A DNA stretch of 64,000 nt from Deinococcus sp. KNUC1210 (lineage in GTDB: Bacteria; Deinococcota; Deinococci; Deinococcales; Deinococcaceae), in assembly GCF_022344005.1 (NCBI RefSeq), contig NZ_CP092194.1, positions 248,001-312,000 on the forward strand, in the 5' to 3' direction. Positions 52,474-62,388 of the stretch are shown piece by piece. The notes under the pieces were generated by a model. It had not been told where the DNA came from, did not search any database, and saw only the letters and a list, made by a program, of their open reading frames with translations. The position numbers and the translations under genes are program-made. Position 1 is the first letter of the stretch. Every line of letters begins with the position of its first letter.

Positions 52474-54510
52474 ATGAATCCATCCCGTTTTTTCCTTCTC
52501 ACCGGCCTCCTCGCGCTGACCGCCTGTGGAAGCAGCACCACGCCCACCGCACCCGTCACGCCCACCCCGACACAGACAGCACCCAGGCTGGGCATGGTCG
52601 AGATCGAATTCAGTGGCATCGGCACCCACCTCCAGGCAACCGCACGCTCCCCCCTCACCGCGCAGGACCTCACCGATCAGCCCTGCGTCGTCATCGGCGC
52701 TCCGATCTCCAGCAGCACGGCGGACTTCGCAGGAAAACGCTACCTGCAGGCCACCTTTCCCGTCACCAACACCTGCACGACGACGCTCCAGAATCTGACC
52801 TACGTCGCTGCCCGGCGACTCGGCAATAGCCCCACCCTGGACGGCTCGGCCATCACCGCCATGCAAACCTTCGGCGGCACCAACGCCGCGCTCAACCTGG
52901 CCTCGCAGATCCTTCCCACCCAACCTGTGTACCTCGCCGGCAAGCGCCTCAACGTCGAACAGACAACCGCTAACCTTCAGGTGTTCGACGACACTGCTGG
53001 GGGTGAACTCGACGGGCTGCAGGCGCAGGTCGATCCGGACCGCACCAGCTATGATCTGCTGCCATACGGCTTTGTCGCCACCAGTGAAGGCAGCCGAGTC
53101 ATTCCAGTGGGGGGACCGGCGAGGTGACGATTGCGCTGTCCGTGCCGATTCAGCCCAACGCGGCGCAGGACGTGTTCAAGTTCCGCCTGCTGGCGAGTGC
53201 CGCCACGAACACCCTCACGACCATCACCCAGAGCCTCGAAGAGCAGGACGCAGCGGGCAAAGCAGCGGTCGAGGCGCGGGCAGCGGCCCTGCCAGGCGCC
53301 GCGCTCCGAACACTGCTGGGGTCAACCATCACCCCCGCCAGCGTGGCGAACAACAGCAGCGCCGTGTGCCAGGTCAGAACCGCTGGACCACGCAGTGCCC
53401 CCACCGCCACGCTGCTGGACCGCCAGGGCACCTTCCGAGTCAGCGCCAGCGCCCCGACTGGGCCGATCATTCTGGGCGGCATCAACCTTCAGCCGAGCGC
53501 GACCTTCACCGTCGACGGCGTCGTGTACGCCACCGCCGCCAGTTGGACGTCGCTCACGCCCTCGATCCTCAGCGTGAACAACAAGAGCAGTCTGGTCGAT
53601 CCAGTCGGGACGTTCCCGCTGCAGCGGCAGACCGGAACGCTCCAGGGCAGTGCGTGTGGTCAAACCGCGACCGTCCCAGTGCCCGTTTCGCCTTTTACGT
53701 CCCTGGCGGCGTCCTATCACACGCTGGTGGTGCAACCAGACGGGACCGTCGCTGGCTGGGCGAGAAACGATTACGGCCAGTTGAACATTCCGGCCGGCCT
53801 GACGGGTGTTGTCGCCGTCGCGGCAGGGCAGGCGCACAGTGTGGCGCTCAAGTCGGACGGAACCGTCGTCACCTGGGGAGACAATCTTCTGGGCGAGTTG
53901 AACGTGCCCGCCGGACTGAACAGCGTGGTGGGCATCTCGGTCGGTGCGCTGCACACACTGGCGGTGAAGTCGGACGGAACCGTAGCGGCCTGGGGGTTCA
54001 GCAATCAGGGCGAAACGACCGTGCCCGCTGGACTGAGTGGTGTGGTCGCCGTCTCAGCAGGCAATCACGATAGTTTGGCGCTGAAATCGGACGGCACGGT
54101 CGTTGGCTGGGGGTACAACAGCGGTGGCCGGACGAATATCCCGGCTGGTCTGACGGGTGTGATTGCCATCTCGGCCGGTAATTACAGTATGGCGCTGAAG
54201 TCGGACGGCACCGTCGTCGTCTGGGGGATAATGGTCGAAGTCAGCCACCGGCTGGGCTGAGCGGTGTGGTCGCCGTCTCGACAAATAGCGGGTATTGTCT
54301 GGCGCTGAAAGCAAATGGCACCGTGGTGGCCTGGGGGACAAACGATTACGGCCAGACGGCGGTGCCAGCCGGGCTGAACGGTGTGGTCGCGATCTCGGCG
54401 GGGCTGTTGCATGCTGCAGCACTGAAATCGGATGGGACGGTGGTGGCCTGGGGGATAACAGGCTCAACGCGCTGGCGGTCCCCGCAGGATTGAAGGCGAT
54501 GGTCCCCTAA
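52474..54510 (+). CDS. Lipoprotein: shared N-terminal domain plus seven-bladed RCC1 propeller (three frameshifts)
   Basis: ATG 52474 follows CAGGAG. LLALTACGSS is the lipobox. About residues 35-290 form the domain shared with the next two lipoproteins (LGMVEIEFSGIG, RYLQATFPVTN, LLPYGFVA, TITQSLEEQDA, CQVRTAG). The rest is seven RCC1-type repeats of the form ALKSDGTVVxWGxNxxGxxxVPAGLxGVVAIS. As written the frame breaks three times: near 53110 (G run of 6), 54230 (G run of 5) and 54452 (G run of 5). Adding one G at each gives 679 residues and exactly seven repeats, the number needed to close an RCC1 propeller. The uninterrupted pieces end at 53127, 54260 and 54493. Surface binding is likely; the ligand is unknown. 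Confidence 0.75.
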
Positions 54511-54998
54511 CCCGAGCAGCCCTGGACGATTCTGGCCGTCATTGCCTGAGAGGACTTCCTCGCAGTGTGACTTGAAGGAAAGTGTTCTTCCACTGAGGGA
54601 AAGACACTGCTCGCAGAATAAGCCAGTGTGCATCCTGGTAAGAACCGTTCGGAGGGTGACCGTACGCAGCCTCTGTGGTCCTAGAACCAGCATGTCGAGA
54701 ACAGTGAACCACCATAAAAGAGCAGGTCGTACGTTACGTGAAGGTGAACGCCTTTTCGCAGCATGTGACCTCTCTGGCTTTTGGGGACTGGCACTTTTCT
54801 TGGGAACTGTCTGAGCGACCTGAAAAGAATCAAGAAAATTTGATCCCACATCGTCTTTTCTACGCATTTTTCTATGACGACAGCGGTTTTCAAACGGCTT
54901 GCGAAAGCGACAAAAAGCATCTCATTTTGAAATCTATACGCACGACTCATGGGATTCAGCAATGGCTGGATATGAAAACGACGCAGGCCTCGCCCTGT
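54511..54998. other. AT-rich intergenic stretch
   Basis: Composition changes sharply to AT-rich at about 54770-54960, unlike anything around it. Frames on both strands (54681-54962 minus, 54738-55001 plus) are open but lack ribosome sites and match nothing I recognise. It may be the remnant of a foreign insert; no terminal repeats were found. Confidence 0.45.
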
Positions 54999-55030
54999 TA
55001 ACGGTCCGATAACGGTCTGCGCGCTAGGAT
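54999..55030 (+). promoter_or_regulatory. Promoter with 11-base direct repeats upstream of the second lipoprotein
   Basis: TAACGGT at 54999 and again at 55010, then 8 bases, then TAGGAT (55025-55030). Spacing is identical to the promoter at 52233-52264. The leader to the lipoprotein start is about 280 bases; its middle part (55050-55250) has a minus-strand frame with RRKHRGRPPRR, perhaps a transposase N-terminal remnant. Confidence 0.6.
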
Positions 55031-55313
55031 AAGCAAACCGTGGATTTCCTTATTCTGTATGAGTTGCTGATGGAAACGTAAGCGTTCCGATAGGCTGCCT
55101 CGGCTCGTATTTCGCCGGGGTGGTCTGCCTCTGTGCTTCCGCCTCTGCACGGCCTCAAGTTCACGCACCGCATCCAACACATCGAACATCTGGAAGATGG
55201 AATGCTCGCTCAAAACATTCTCTCTGCCAGTGAATCACTGAAGCAGCCCAATCCGTTCTGATCCACTTCCATCCAAACCCGCGTCCACCCTGGCTCTCCA
55301 GAAAGGAATACAT

Positions 55314-56399
55314 ATGCGACGATTTTCTTTATCTGCCCCGCTGAACCGGCAGGGTGCCGCGTGGCTGGTGCTGCTGGGTCTGGTGGGATGCGGGGTGCCC
55401 GCAGCGCCCAGCAGCATCCCTGGCCTGCAGCCTCTGGGCCTGGTCGAGGTGACGGTCTCCGGGCTGGACAGCCCCCAGCCGCACAGCACGGCCCGGCTGT
55501 TGCCGCGGCTGGGTGCCCAGTCACTCTCCGAACAGCCCGGCGGCCTGCAACTCCAGCCGCTCACCACCAGCGTCTTCAACCTCGGCGCCCGCAACGCCGG
55601 CACCGGGCAGCGCTACGTCACCGCCACCTTCCGCGTCCGCAACGCCGACAGTGACGGCACGCCTTCACCGACCAGCCGCCAGAACCTCACCCTGCTGGCG
55701 GTCGCGGTGCCCGGCACCCAGGACGACACCGCCCTGAGCAGCCTGCAGACCTTCGACGGCCACACCCTGCCTGCTGGGCAGGCCCGCCGTATCCTGCCCA
55801 CCCACGCCCTGCAGTTTCAGCCCACCACCGCCAGCGCGGTGCTGTCCAGCGGCGGCGAGGACCTGCAGGTCTACAGCGAGGCCGAGGTGCTGCCCGGCAA
55901 CTTCACCCACACCAGCGGTCCTGTCACCAGCTACGCCGATCTGGGCGTCCGCACGGTCTTTCCCTTCGGCTACGTCGTACGGACGCCCGCCGCGGCGGCG
56001 GGCAGCGCCCGCCGGACCCTGCCCGCCAGTCCTGCCAGCGACCAGTACGACGGGCGCGTGGCCATCTCGGTGACGCTGCCGCTGCAACCCGACGATCCCA
56101 CCCAGACGCCCGCCGCGGGCGCGGCCCGCGATCCCTTCTCGTTTCACATGGTCTTCCTGGTGGTGGCCGACCCCACCACCAGCGTCACCCAGAGCCTCGA
56201 CGAACAGGCCAGCAACGCCGCCGTGCTGAACCGTGCCAGCGACACCGCCGCCACCCAGATCAACGTGCTGCCGGGCAGCACCGCCGCGCTCGGCACCGTG
56301 CAGGGCGTCACCACCCGGCGCATCTGCCAGGTCCGCACCGCGGGCCTGGTCGGGGACACCAGCCCCGCGCCCACTTTCCTGGTCAACGCCTGCCCGTGA
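55314..56399 (+). CDS. Lipoprotein consisting of the shared N-terminal domain only
   Basis: 361 residues, ATG 55314 behind AAAGGAA. LVLLGLVGCGV gives the lipid-anchored Cys. The rest is the same domain as in its two neighbours: LGLVEVTVSGLD, LSEQPGGLQLQPLTTSVFNLGAR, GQRYVTATFRVRN, SSGGEDLQVYSEAE, VFPFGYVVR, TLPASPASDQYDGRVAISVTLPLQ, SVTQSLDEQ and CQVRTAGLVGD. It ends where the neighbours go on to repeat domains. Two parts are visible: a beta-rich half ending with the VRN strand, and a half centred on QYDGxVxIxxxxPLQ. I know no function for this domain. Stop at 56397; the next start is 44 bases on. Confidence 0.8.
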   Translation: MRRFSLSAPLNRQGAAWLVLLGLVGCGVPAAPSSIPGLQPLGLVEVTVSGLDSPQPHSTARLLPRLGAQSLSEQPGGLQLQPLTTSVFNLGARNAGTGQRYVTATFRVRNADSDGTPSPTSRQNLTLLAVAVPGTQDDTALSSLQTFDGHTLPAGQARRILPTHALQFQPTTASAVLSSGGEDLQVYSEAEVLPGNFTHTSGPVTSYADLGVRTVFPFGYVVRTPAAAAGSARRTLPASPASDQYDGRVAISVTLPLQPDDPTQTPAAGAARDPFSFHMVFLVVADPTTSVTQSLDEQASNAAVLNRASDTAATQINVLPGSTAALGTVQGVTTRRICQVRTAGLVGDTSPAPTFLVNACP

Positions 56400-56443
56400 G
56401 GACTCCACCCCATTCCCTGAGGTCTGCTGCCGGAGGGCCCCCG

Positions 56444-59400
56444 ATGACCACCCGCACCCGTTCCCGCCACCCCGCCGGCCCCGCGTCGGCCCTGCTGCTG
56501 TGCGCCCTGCTGCTCAGTGCCTGCGGCGGTCCCGCGCCCAGTGCGCCCGCGCCCACCCCCACCACCCCGGTGGCGCAGACGCCCACCCCGCCCAGCACGC
56601 AGCCGAGCGTGCTGACCCCGCTGGGTCTGCTGCGCGTGACCTTCTCCCATATCGGGGCCGACGACGCGTCGGCCACCTCGACCGCCCTCAGTCCGCTGAC
56701 CGGCCAGGCGCTGAGTGACACCGCCGCCGGGCTGCAACTGGTGCCGGTGTCCAGCGGCTCGTTTGTGATCGGAACGCGGGGCGCGGGCGGCCTGCGCTAC
56801 CTGTATGCCACCTTCAAGGTCCGCAACGCCACGTCGGCGGGTGCCGCGTACGGCACTGCGCGCACCAATCCGACCCTGGTGGCGGTGAGCACGCCCAGCA
56901 GCGTCAACGGCACCGCGCTGAGCGCGATGCTCAAGTACGACGGCAGCGCCGTGAATCCGGCGCTGGCCCCGCAGATGCTGCCGACCCACGCCATGACCTT
57001 CGACCGGGCCAGCGATGCGCCCCGGGTGCTGAGTGGCGGCGAAGATTTGCAGCTGTATGCCGACGGCGAAACCGCGGCGCTGGGCCTGCCCAACGGCGTG
57101 ACCCGGGTGCTGCCCTACGGCTTCGTGATTCGCAATCCCAGCACGCCCGGCAGCCGCACGCTGCCGGCCAGTCCGGGGCGGCACAGTACGACGGGGTGGT
57201 GACGCTGGCGATGAAGGTCCCGCTGCAGGCCAGCGCAGCCGATGATCCCTTCAACGTGTCGCTGACGCTCGAAGCGGTCGACGACAGCGTGACGCGGGTG
57301 AGCGAGAGCGTGGAAGAACAGGGAGCGGGCAGCAGCGCCGCCGCACGGGCGGCGCTGCTGGGGCCGAGTACCCAGGTGGCGACGCTATGCGGCACCACCC
57401 TCAGCGGCCCCAACGCGGTGTTCCTCGGCTCGGTCACTACGGCCGGGGCCGCCGGGCTGGACCGTCAGGCCCACCTGGGCGGCAATCTGGCGCTGCAGAC
57501 GGTGGGGGCCGGGCCGTATAGCGTGGTCGGCAACACGACCCGCAGCGTGCCCGCCGCGAGCGGCGTGCTGTCGAACTATGCGGCGTACCCCGCCGCCCCT
57601 GGCGGCGCGGTGGCGACCTTGAGTGCGGCGAGTGCGCCCGGCAGCACGCCCGGCAGCAACAGCACCCTCAACAGTGACGGCAGCTTCACGTTCACGCCCA
57701 AGGTGGGGGACGGGACCGGCAGCACCGAAACGCTGGGCTACCGCGTCTCGGACAACGCGGGCTGCACCTCGCCGGCACTGAGTGCGAACGTCCCGGTGTC
57801 GGGCCGGGTGTGGTACGTCGACAACACCGTCGCCGGGGGCGACGGTCGCTCGGACTCGCCGTTCCAGGGCCTGTCGTCGGTGAGCGGGGTGTCGAGTGCG
57901 GGCGACACGGTGTATGTGGCACACGGCAGCGGTGCGACCAGCAGCGCGGGCTTCACGCTGAAAGCCAGTCAGCGGCTGATCGGGGGCGGCGTGCCGCTGA
58001 CCCTGGGGGCGGCTACCCTGCGGCCCGCCGATCCTGCGGGCGCGCCCACGCTGAGTGGCGCGGGGCTGACGCTGGCCCAGGACAACGAACTGGCGGGCTT
58101 GAATCTGAACACGGCGGGCGGTGCAGGCATTGCGGGTACATCCTTTGGCACGCTCACCACGTCCGCCGTCTCGGTGACCGCTGCCGGTGGCCCCGCCCTC
58201 GACCTCACGGGCGGGACCGTCAACGGCACGCTCGACAGCGCTTCCAGCACCAACAGTACCTCCACTGGACTGAAGCTGAAGAACACGGCAGGCACTCTGA
58301 ATCTGAATGGAGGCAGCATCAGCGGCGCGGCCGGGGCAGCCTTCAGCGTCAGCGGGGGCAGCGTGAACGTCGTCGAGAACGGCACCATCACCCAGGCCAA
58401 CAATGCCGCTCTGGTGGACGTTTCGGGCACACACACCGGCACGCTGACCTTTGGCAGCACACTTTCAGCGACTGGCGGCACGGGCCTGCAATTCAGCGAC
58501 GCCGACGGCACCTATAACTTCAATGCAGCGGGCAGTGCCGTCACGCTCAGCGGGAGCGACGCGGGCGTCGATATCCTGAACGGATCGGGCGGCACCTTCG
58601 CTTTCGGAAAAACCGCGACGCCCGGCAGCTTCGTCATCACCAGTCCCAGTGGACCGGCCATGAACATCGCCGCCAGTTCACCCACCGTCACGTATAACGG
58701 CAACATCACCCAGGGCAACAACGCCGCTCTGCTCAATGTCACCGATCAGGCGAGCGGCACTGTGACCTTTGCAGGCGGAACCCTCTCTGCCACGAATGGC
58801 AGCGGCGTGACGCTCAGCAACGTGGATGGGAACGTGAATCTGAACGGCACGACCACACTGAACGGCGGGAATGCCAGCCTGAACGTCATCAACGGATCGA
58901 GTGGCACCATCAATCTCGCGGCGACGTCGAGCATTACCAATCCGAGCGGGGCCGCCGTCAATGTCACGGGGAGCAGTTCAACCCTGACCTACGGTGGCAC
59001 CATCAGCAAGACCAACGGCAGTACCGGCATTTCGGTCAGCGGCAACACCGGCGGTGCCGTGAATTTCAGCGGTTCCAATCAAACGCTGACTGCCACAAGC
59101 ACCAATGTGCCGGTCAATCTGACGAGCAACACCAACACCACGATCAACTTCAGCGGCGGCGGTCTGGCACTGACGAGTGCGACCGGCAACGCCCTGAATG
59201 TCAGCGGCGGCGGCACCGTCACCGTCACGGGCAGCGGCAATACCGCGACGTCGGTGGGCGGCACCGCCATCAGTGTGGCGAACACCAACATCGGCGCGGC
59301 AGGGCTGACCTTCCGGAGTGTCAATGCCAACGGGGGCGCGAACGGCATCCTGCTGAACACCACTGGTACGGCAGGCGGCCTGAGCGTGACGGGCACCGGA

Positions 59401-60717
59401 TCGGCGGGATCGGGCGGCACCATCCAGAACACGACGGGTGCAGACGGCGCGGCGGCGGGCAACGGCGTGTATCTGAACAGCACCGCGAATACCAGCCTAA
59501 AGTTCATGACGCTGAGCAACCACAGCAACAACGCGCTGTACGGCGCAGGTGTGCGTGGCCTGACACTCGACCAGATCAGCACTACCGGGAACAACGGCAC
59601 CAGCAATTCCGGCACCTACGAGGAATCCGGCGTCCATCTGGTCGATCTGGGCGGCACCGTCAACGTCACCAACTCCACGCTGAACGGCGGCGCCTGGGAC
59701 GGCTTCCTGGTGAGAAACAACGCCGGTACCAACCCCACGCTCAATCTGACGTTCTCGAACAACATCATCTCTCAGATGCAGGGCTCCACGTCAGATGTCC
59801 GGAACACCGCCTTTCAGGTGATCGCCAGTGACGGGACAGCGAATGTGACGGCCCTGAGCAACCTCTTCACCTACTGGTGGGGCAACGCCATGCAGGTAGG
59901 AATTCAGAGCAACGCGACCGGCACCGCCAAACTCCAGAGCAACAGGGCCCTTCAGACGAGTGGTGCGCTGGCGGGGGCGGGCGGCATCGAAGTGAACGGC
60001 GGGAATCTCACCTTCGACATCAGCAACAACACCATCGCCTACACCAACGGCACCGCGCTGAGTGTGGACAAGAACCCCGGCAACACGTATTTGAACGGCA
60101 CCATCAACAGTAATCAGATCGGTTACGCGTCCGGTTCGGCAGGGCCCGGCGGCACGCCTCCCCAGGGCGGAAGCTGGCCTTCCAATAGCAATTCCGGTTC
60201 GGCAGCCGGTACTGGCATTTATGTCGCGCACAGTGGCCCGAACACCACCACCGTCAAGATCAGCAACAACACCCTGCGGCAGATCAACGGCACGCAGGCC
60301 ATGTGGACACTCATCGGCGACGACACGGGCGGGAATGGCAGCGGGACGATGAACGCCACCATCACGGGCAACAACATCGCTGAAGAAGGCTCTAATGCCG
60401 GAACGCGCAGCGGTATTGTCGTACAGTCGGGCCGCGTGACCAACGACACCGATACATTTTGTGCCGATCTCTCGCTCAACAGCATCACCAATTTCAGCAA
60501 CCGCATTCGTCCAAATCAGCGCTTCAATACCAAGATGTTCCTGCCGGGCTATACCGGCGCGTCGAACGGCACGACTGGCACGCCAACTGTCGCGACTTAC
60601 CTGACCGGCAGAAATTCCGGAACGGTAACGGCTGCGGCTTCTTCGACGGCGGGTGGTGGTGGCTACTTCAATACTCCCGGCGGTGCGGCCTGCCCACAGC
60701 CCACCACGCTTCCGTAA
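56444..60717 (+). CDS. Giant lipoprotein: shared N-terminal domain plus long beta-helix-like repeat region (one frameshift)
   Basis: From ATG 56444, LLLSACGGP is the lipobox, followed by a Pro/Thr-rich spacer and the shared domain (LGLLRVTFSHIGAD, LRYLYATFKVRN, LSGGEDLQLYADGE, VLPYGFVIR). The frame breaks near 57178 in LPASPG (G run of 4); one added G continues QYDGVVTLAMKVPLQA to a stop at 60717, 1424 residues in total. After about residue 370 comes a cadherin/Ig-like segment (LNSDGSFTFTPKVGDGTGS), then WYVDNTVAGGDGRSDSPFQGL, the usual start of right-handed beta-helix adhesins, and some 700 residues of Asn/Gly/Ser/Thr-rich repeats (NNAALxNVTDxASGTVTFAGGTL type). The Cys-containing tail DTFCADLSLNSIT and AACPQP closes it. 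Likely a long surface fibre. Confidence 0.75.
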
Positions 60718-60785
60718 GCACTACCGCCAGCTTCCCTGTGTAGTCCCTGTGAGGTCAAGACCTCGCAGTCTGAAAGGAGTGTCGT

Positions 60786-61286
60786 ATGGCAGAACCGTTT
60801 CTGAGTGAAATCCGGCTGATGAGTTTCACCTACCCCCCGAAAGGTTGGGCGCTGTGCAACGGGCAACTGTTGCCGATCAATCAGAACCAGGCGCTGTTTG
60901 CATTGCTGGGCACCACCTATGGGGGTGATGGCCGCGTCAACTTCGCGCTGCCAAACCTGCAGGGCCGGGTGCCCATGCATTTCGGCAACGGGCATCCCCT
61001 TGGAGAGCAGCCGGGCAGTCAGAGCATCACACTGACGGCTGGGCAGTTGCCCACCCACATGCATACCCTTGCGGCGTCGAGCGACTCGACGAACACCAAG
61101 GCCGACCCGGCCTCGGCGCTGCTCGCGCCGGTCAACGGCGGCTACGGCGCGGCCAACAACCTGACAACGCTGGACTCCAGCAGTGTGACCTCGGTGGGAA
61201 ACAGTCAGCCGCACGACAATATGCAGCCGTACCTGACGCTGTCGTACTGCATTGCGACCTCCGGCATCTTTCCCTCTCCCACCTGA
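60786..61286 (+). CDS. Phage tail-collar/microcystin-dependent protein (MdpB-like), first of three
   Basis: 166 residues, ATG behind GAAAGGAG. The collar pattern is clear: EIRLMSFTYPPKGWALCNGQLLPI, ALFALLGTTYGGDGRVNFALPNLQGRVPMHFG, and ITLTAGQLPTHMHTL with the His pair, ending QPYLTLSYCIATSGIFP. In phages this fold is at the tip of short tail fibres; free bacterial copies, usually in groups of three, have no established function. It begins 69 bases after the giant lipoprotein. Confidence 0.88.
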   Translation: MAEPFLSEIRLMSFTYPPKGWALCNGQLLPINQNQALFALLGTTYGGDGRVNFALPNLQGRVPMHFGNGHPLGEQPGSQSITLTAGQLPTHMHTLAASSDSTNTKADPASALLAPVNGGYGAANNLTTLDSSSVTSVGNSQPHDNMQPYLTLSYCIATSGIFPSPT

Positions 61287-61302
61287 AGCAGGAGGTCCAC
61301 AC

Positions 61303-61809
61303 ATGGCACAGCCCTATGTTGGTGAAATTCGGATCTTTGCAGGCAATTTCGCGCCCGTCGGCTGGCTGTTCTGCCAGGGGCAATCGGTCGCTATTTCCGA
61401 TTACGACGTTCTGTTCAACCTGATCGGCACGACGTATGGCGGCGACGGCGAGGAGAACTTCAACCTCCCGAACCTGCAAAGCCGCGTGCCGATGCATTAC
61501 GGCAATGGCTTCCAGGTCGGGCAGATGGCGGGTGAGGAACAGGTGACGCTCAGCAGCCAGCAGATGCCTGCTCACACCCACTCGCTGATGGCAACCACCA
61601 ATGCGGGCAGCAGTGCCTCACCGTCTGGATCGGTGCTGGCGCAGACGAGCGGGGGCATCACGCTGTACTACGAGAGTCAGGCCACTGATGCGATGCACAG
61701 TGAGGCCATCTTTCCCGCAGGGAACAGTCAGCCGCACACCAACATCCAACCGTACCTGTGCCTCAATTTCATCATTTCGATGTACGGCATCTACCCGAGC
61801 CCGAGCTAA
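61303..61809 (+). CDS. Phage tail-collar/microcystin-dependent protein, second of three
   Basis: 168 residues from ATG 61303 (GGAGGT site). Same layout as its neighbours: GEIRIFAGNFAPVGWLFCQGQ, VLFNLIGTTYGGDGEENFNLPNLQSRVPMHYG, VTLSSQQMPAHTHSLMATT and QPYLCLNFIISMYGIYPS. The variable middle (ATTNAGSSASPSGSVLAQTS) differs from the others, as in receptor-binding tips. Translation is probably coupled: spacing to the previous gene is 16 bases. Confidence 0.88.
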   Translation: MAQPYVGEIRIFAGNFAPVGWLFCQGQSVAISDYDVLFNLIGTTYGGDGEENFNLPNLQSRVPMHYGNGFQVGQMAGEEQVTLSSQQMPAHTHSLMATTNAGSSASPSGSVLAQTSGGITLYYESQATDAMHSEAIFPAGNSQPHTNIQPYLCLNFIISMYGIYPSPS

Positions 61810-61821
61810 AGGAGCAGCAGC

Positions 61822-62346
61822 ATGGATCCATTCTTAGCAGAGATTCGGGTGTTTCCCTTCAATTTTGCGCCGAAGGGTTGGGCCATGTGCAATGGCCAAA
61901 TCATGCCGATCAGCCAGAACACCGCGTTGTTTTCGCTGCTGGGCACCACCTACGGCGGCGATGGGAAAAGTACCTTCGCGCTGCCCGACATGCAGGGCAA
62001 TGTCCCCATGATGCCGGGGCAGGGAAGTGGGCTGTCGCTCTACGACCTGGGCCAGTCGGGTGGCGATGAAACAGTGACCCTCTTGCTCTCGGAACTTCCA
62101 AAGCACACCCACTCCCTGATGGCAGATGCGCTCGACCCCGCAGATCTGAACGTGCCGGCCGCCAACCGTGTGCTGGCGCAGTCGCAGGGAGTCTTCGCCT
62201 ACCAGAGCAGCACGGCCCATGTGGTGCCGATGTCGCCCCAGGCCCTGATGACGGTGGGCGACAACCAATCGCATTCCAACCTGATGCCGGCGCTGGTTCT
62301 GAACTTCTGTATCGCCCTTCAGGGCGTTTACCCACAGCGTCCCTGA
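61822..62346 (+). CDS. Phage tail-collar/microcystin-dependent protein, third of three
   Basis: 174 residues from ATG 61822 (AAAGGAGCAG). AEIRVFPFNFAPKGWAMCNGQIMPI, LLGTTYGGDGKSTFALPDMQGNVPMMPGQ and LLLSELPKHTHSLMADA mark the collar fold; it ends VLNFCIALQGVYP. The three tandem copies are about equally distant from one another by eye, suggesting an old triplication maintained for a hetero-oligomer. Last gene of the island, convergent with the DUF1801 gene. Confidence 0.88.
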   Translation: MDPFLAEIRVFPFNFAPKGWAMCNGQIMPISQNTALFSLLGTTYGGDGKSTFALPDMQGNVPMMPGQGSGLSLYDLGQSGGDETVTLLLSELPKHTHSLMADALDPADLNVPAANRVLAQSQGVFAYQSSTAHVVPMSPQALMTVGDNQSHSNLMPALVLNFCIALQGVYPQRP

Positions 62347-62388
62347 CAGAACATCGGTGAAAGCGGCACTCGTCGGGCAGGCGCGGTC

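Noticed and set aside
53003..54073. A second, Arg-rich open frame parallel to the RCC1 lipoprotein
   Set aside because: The frame bridges two of the frameshift sites by chance; the repeat-bearing frame has clear RCC1 motifs and this one has none.
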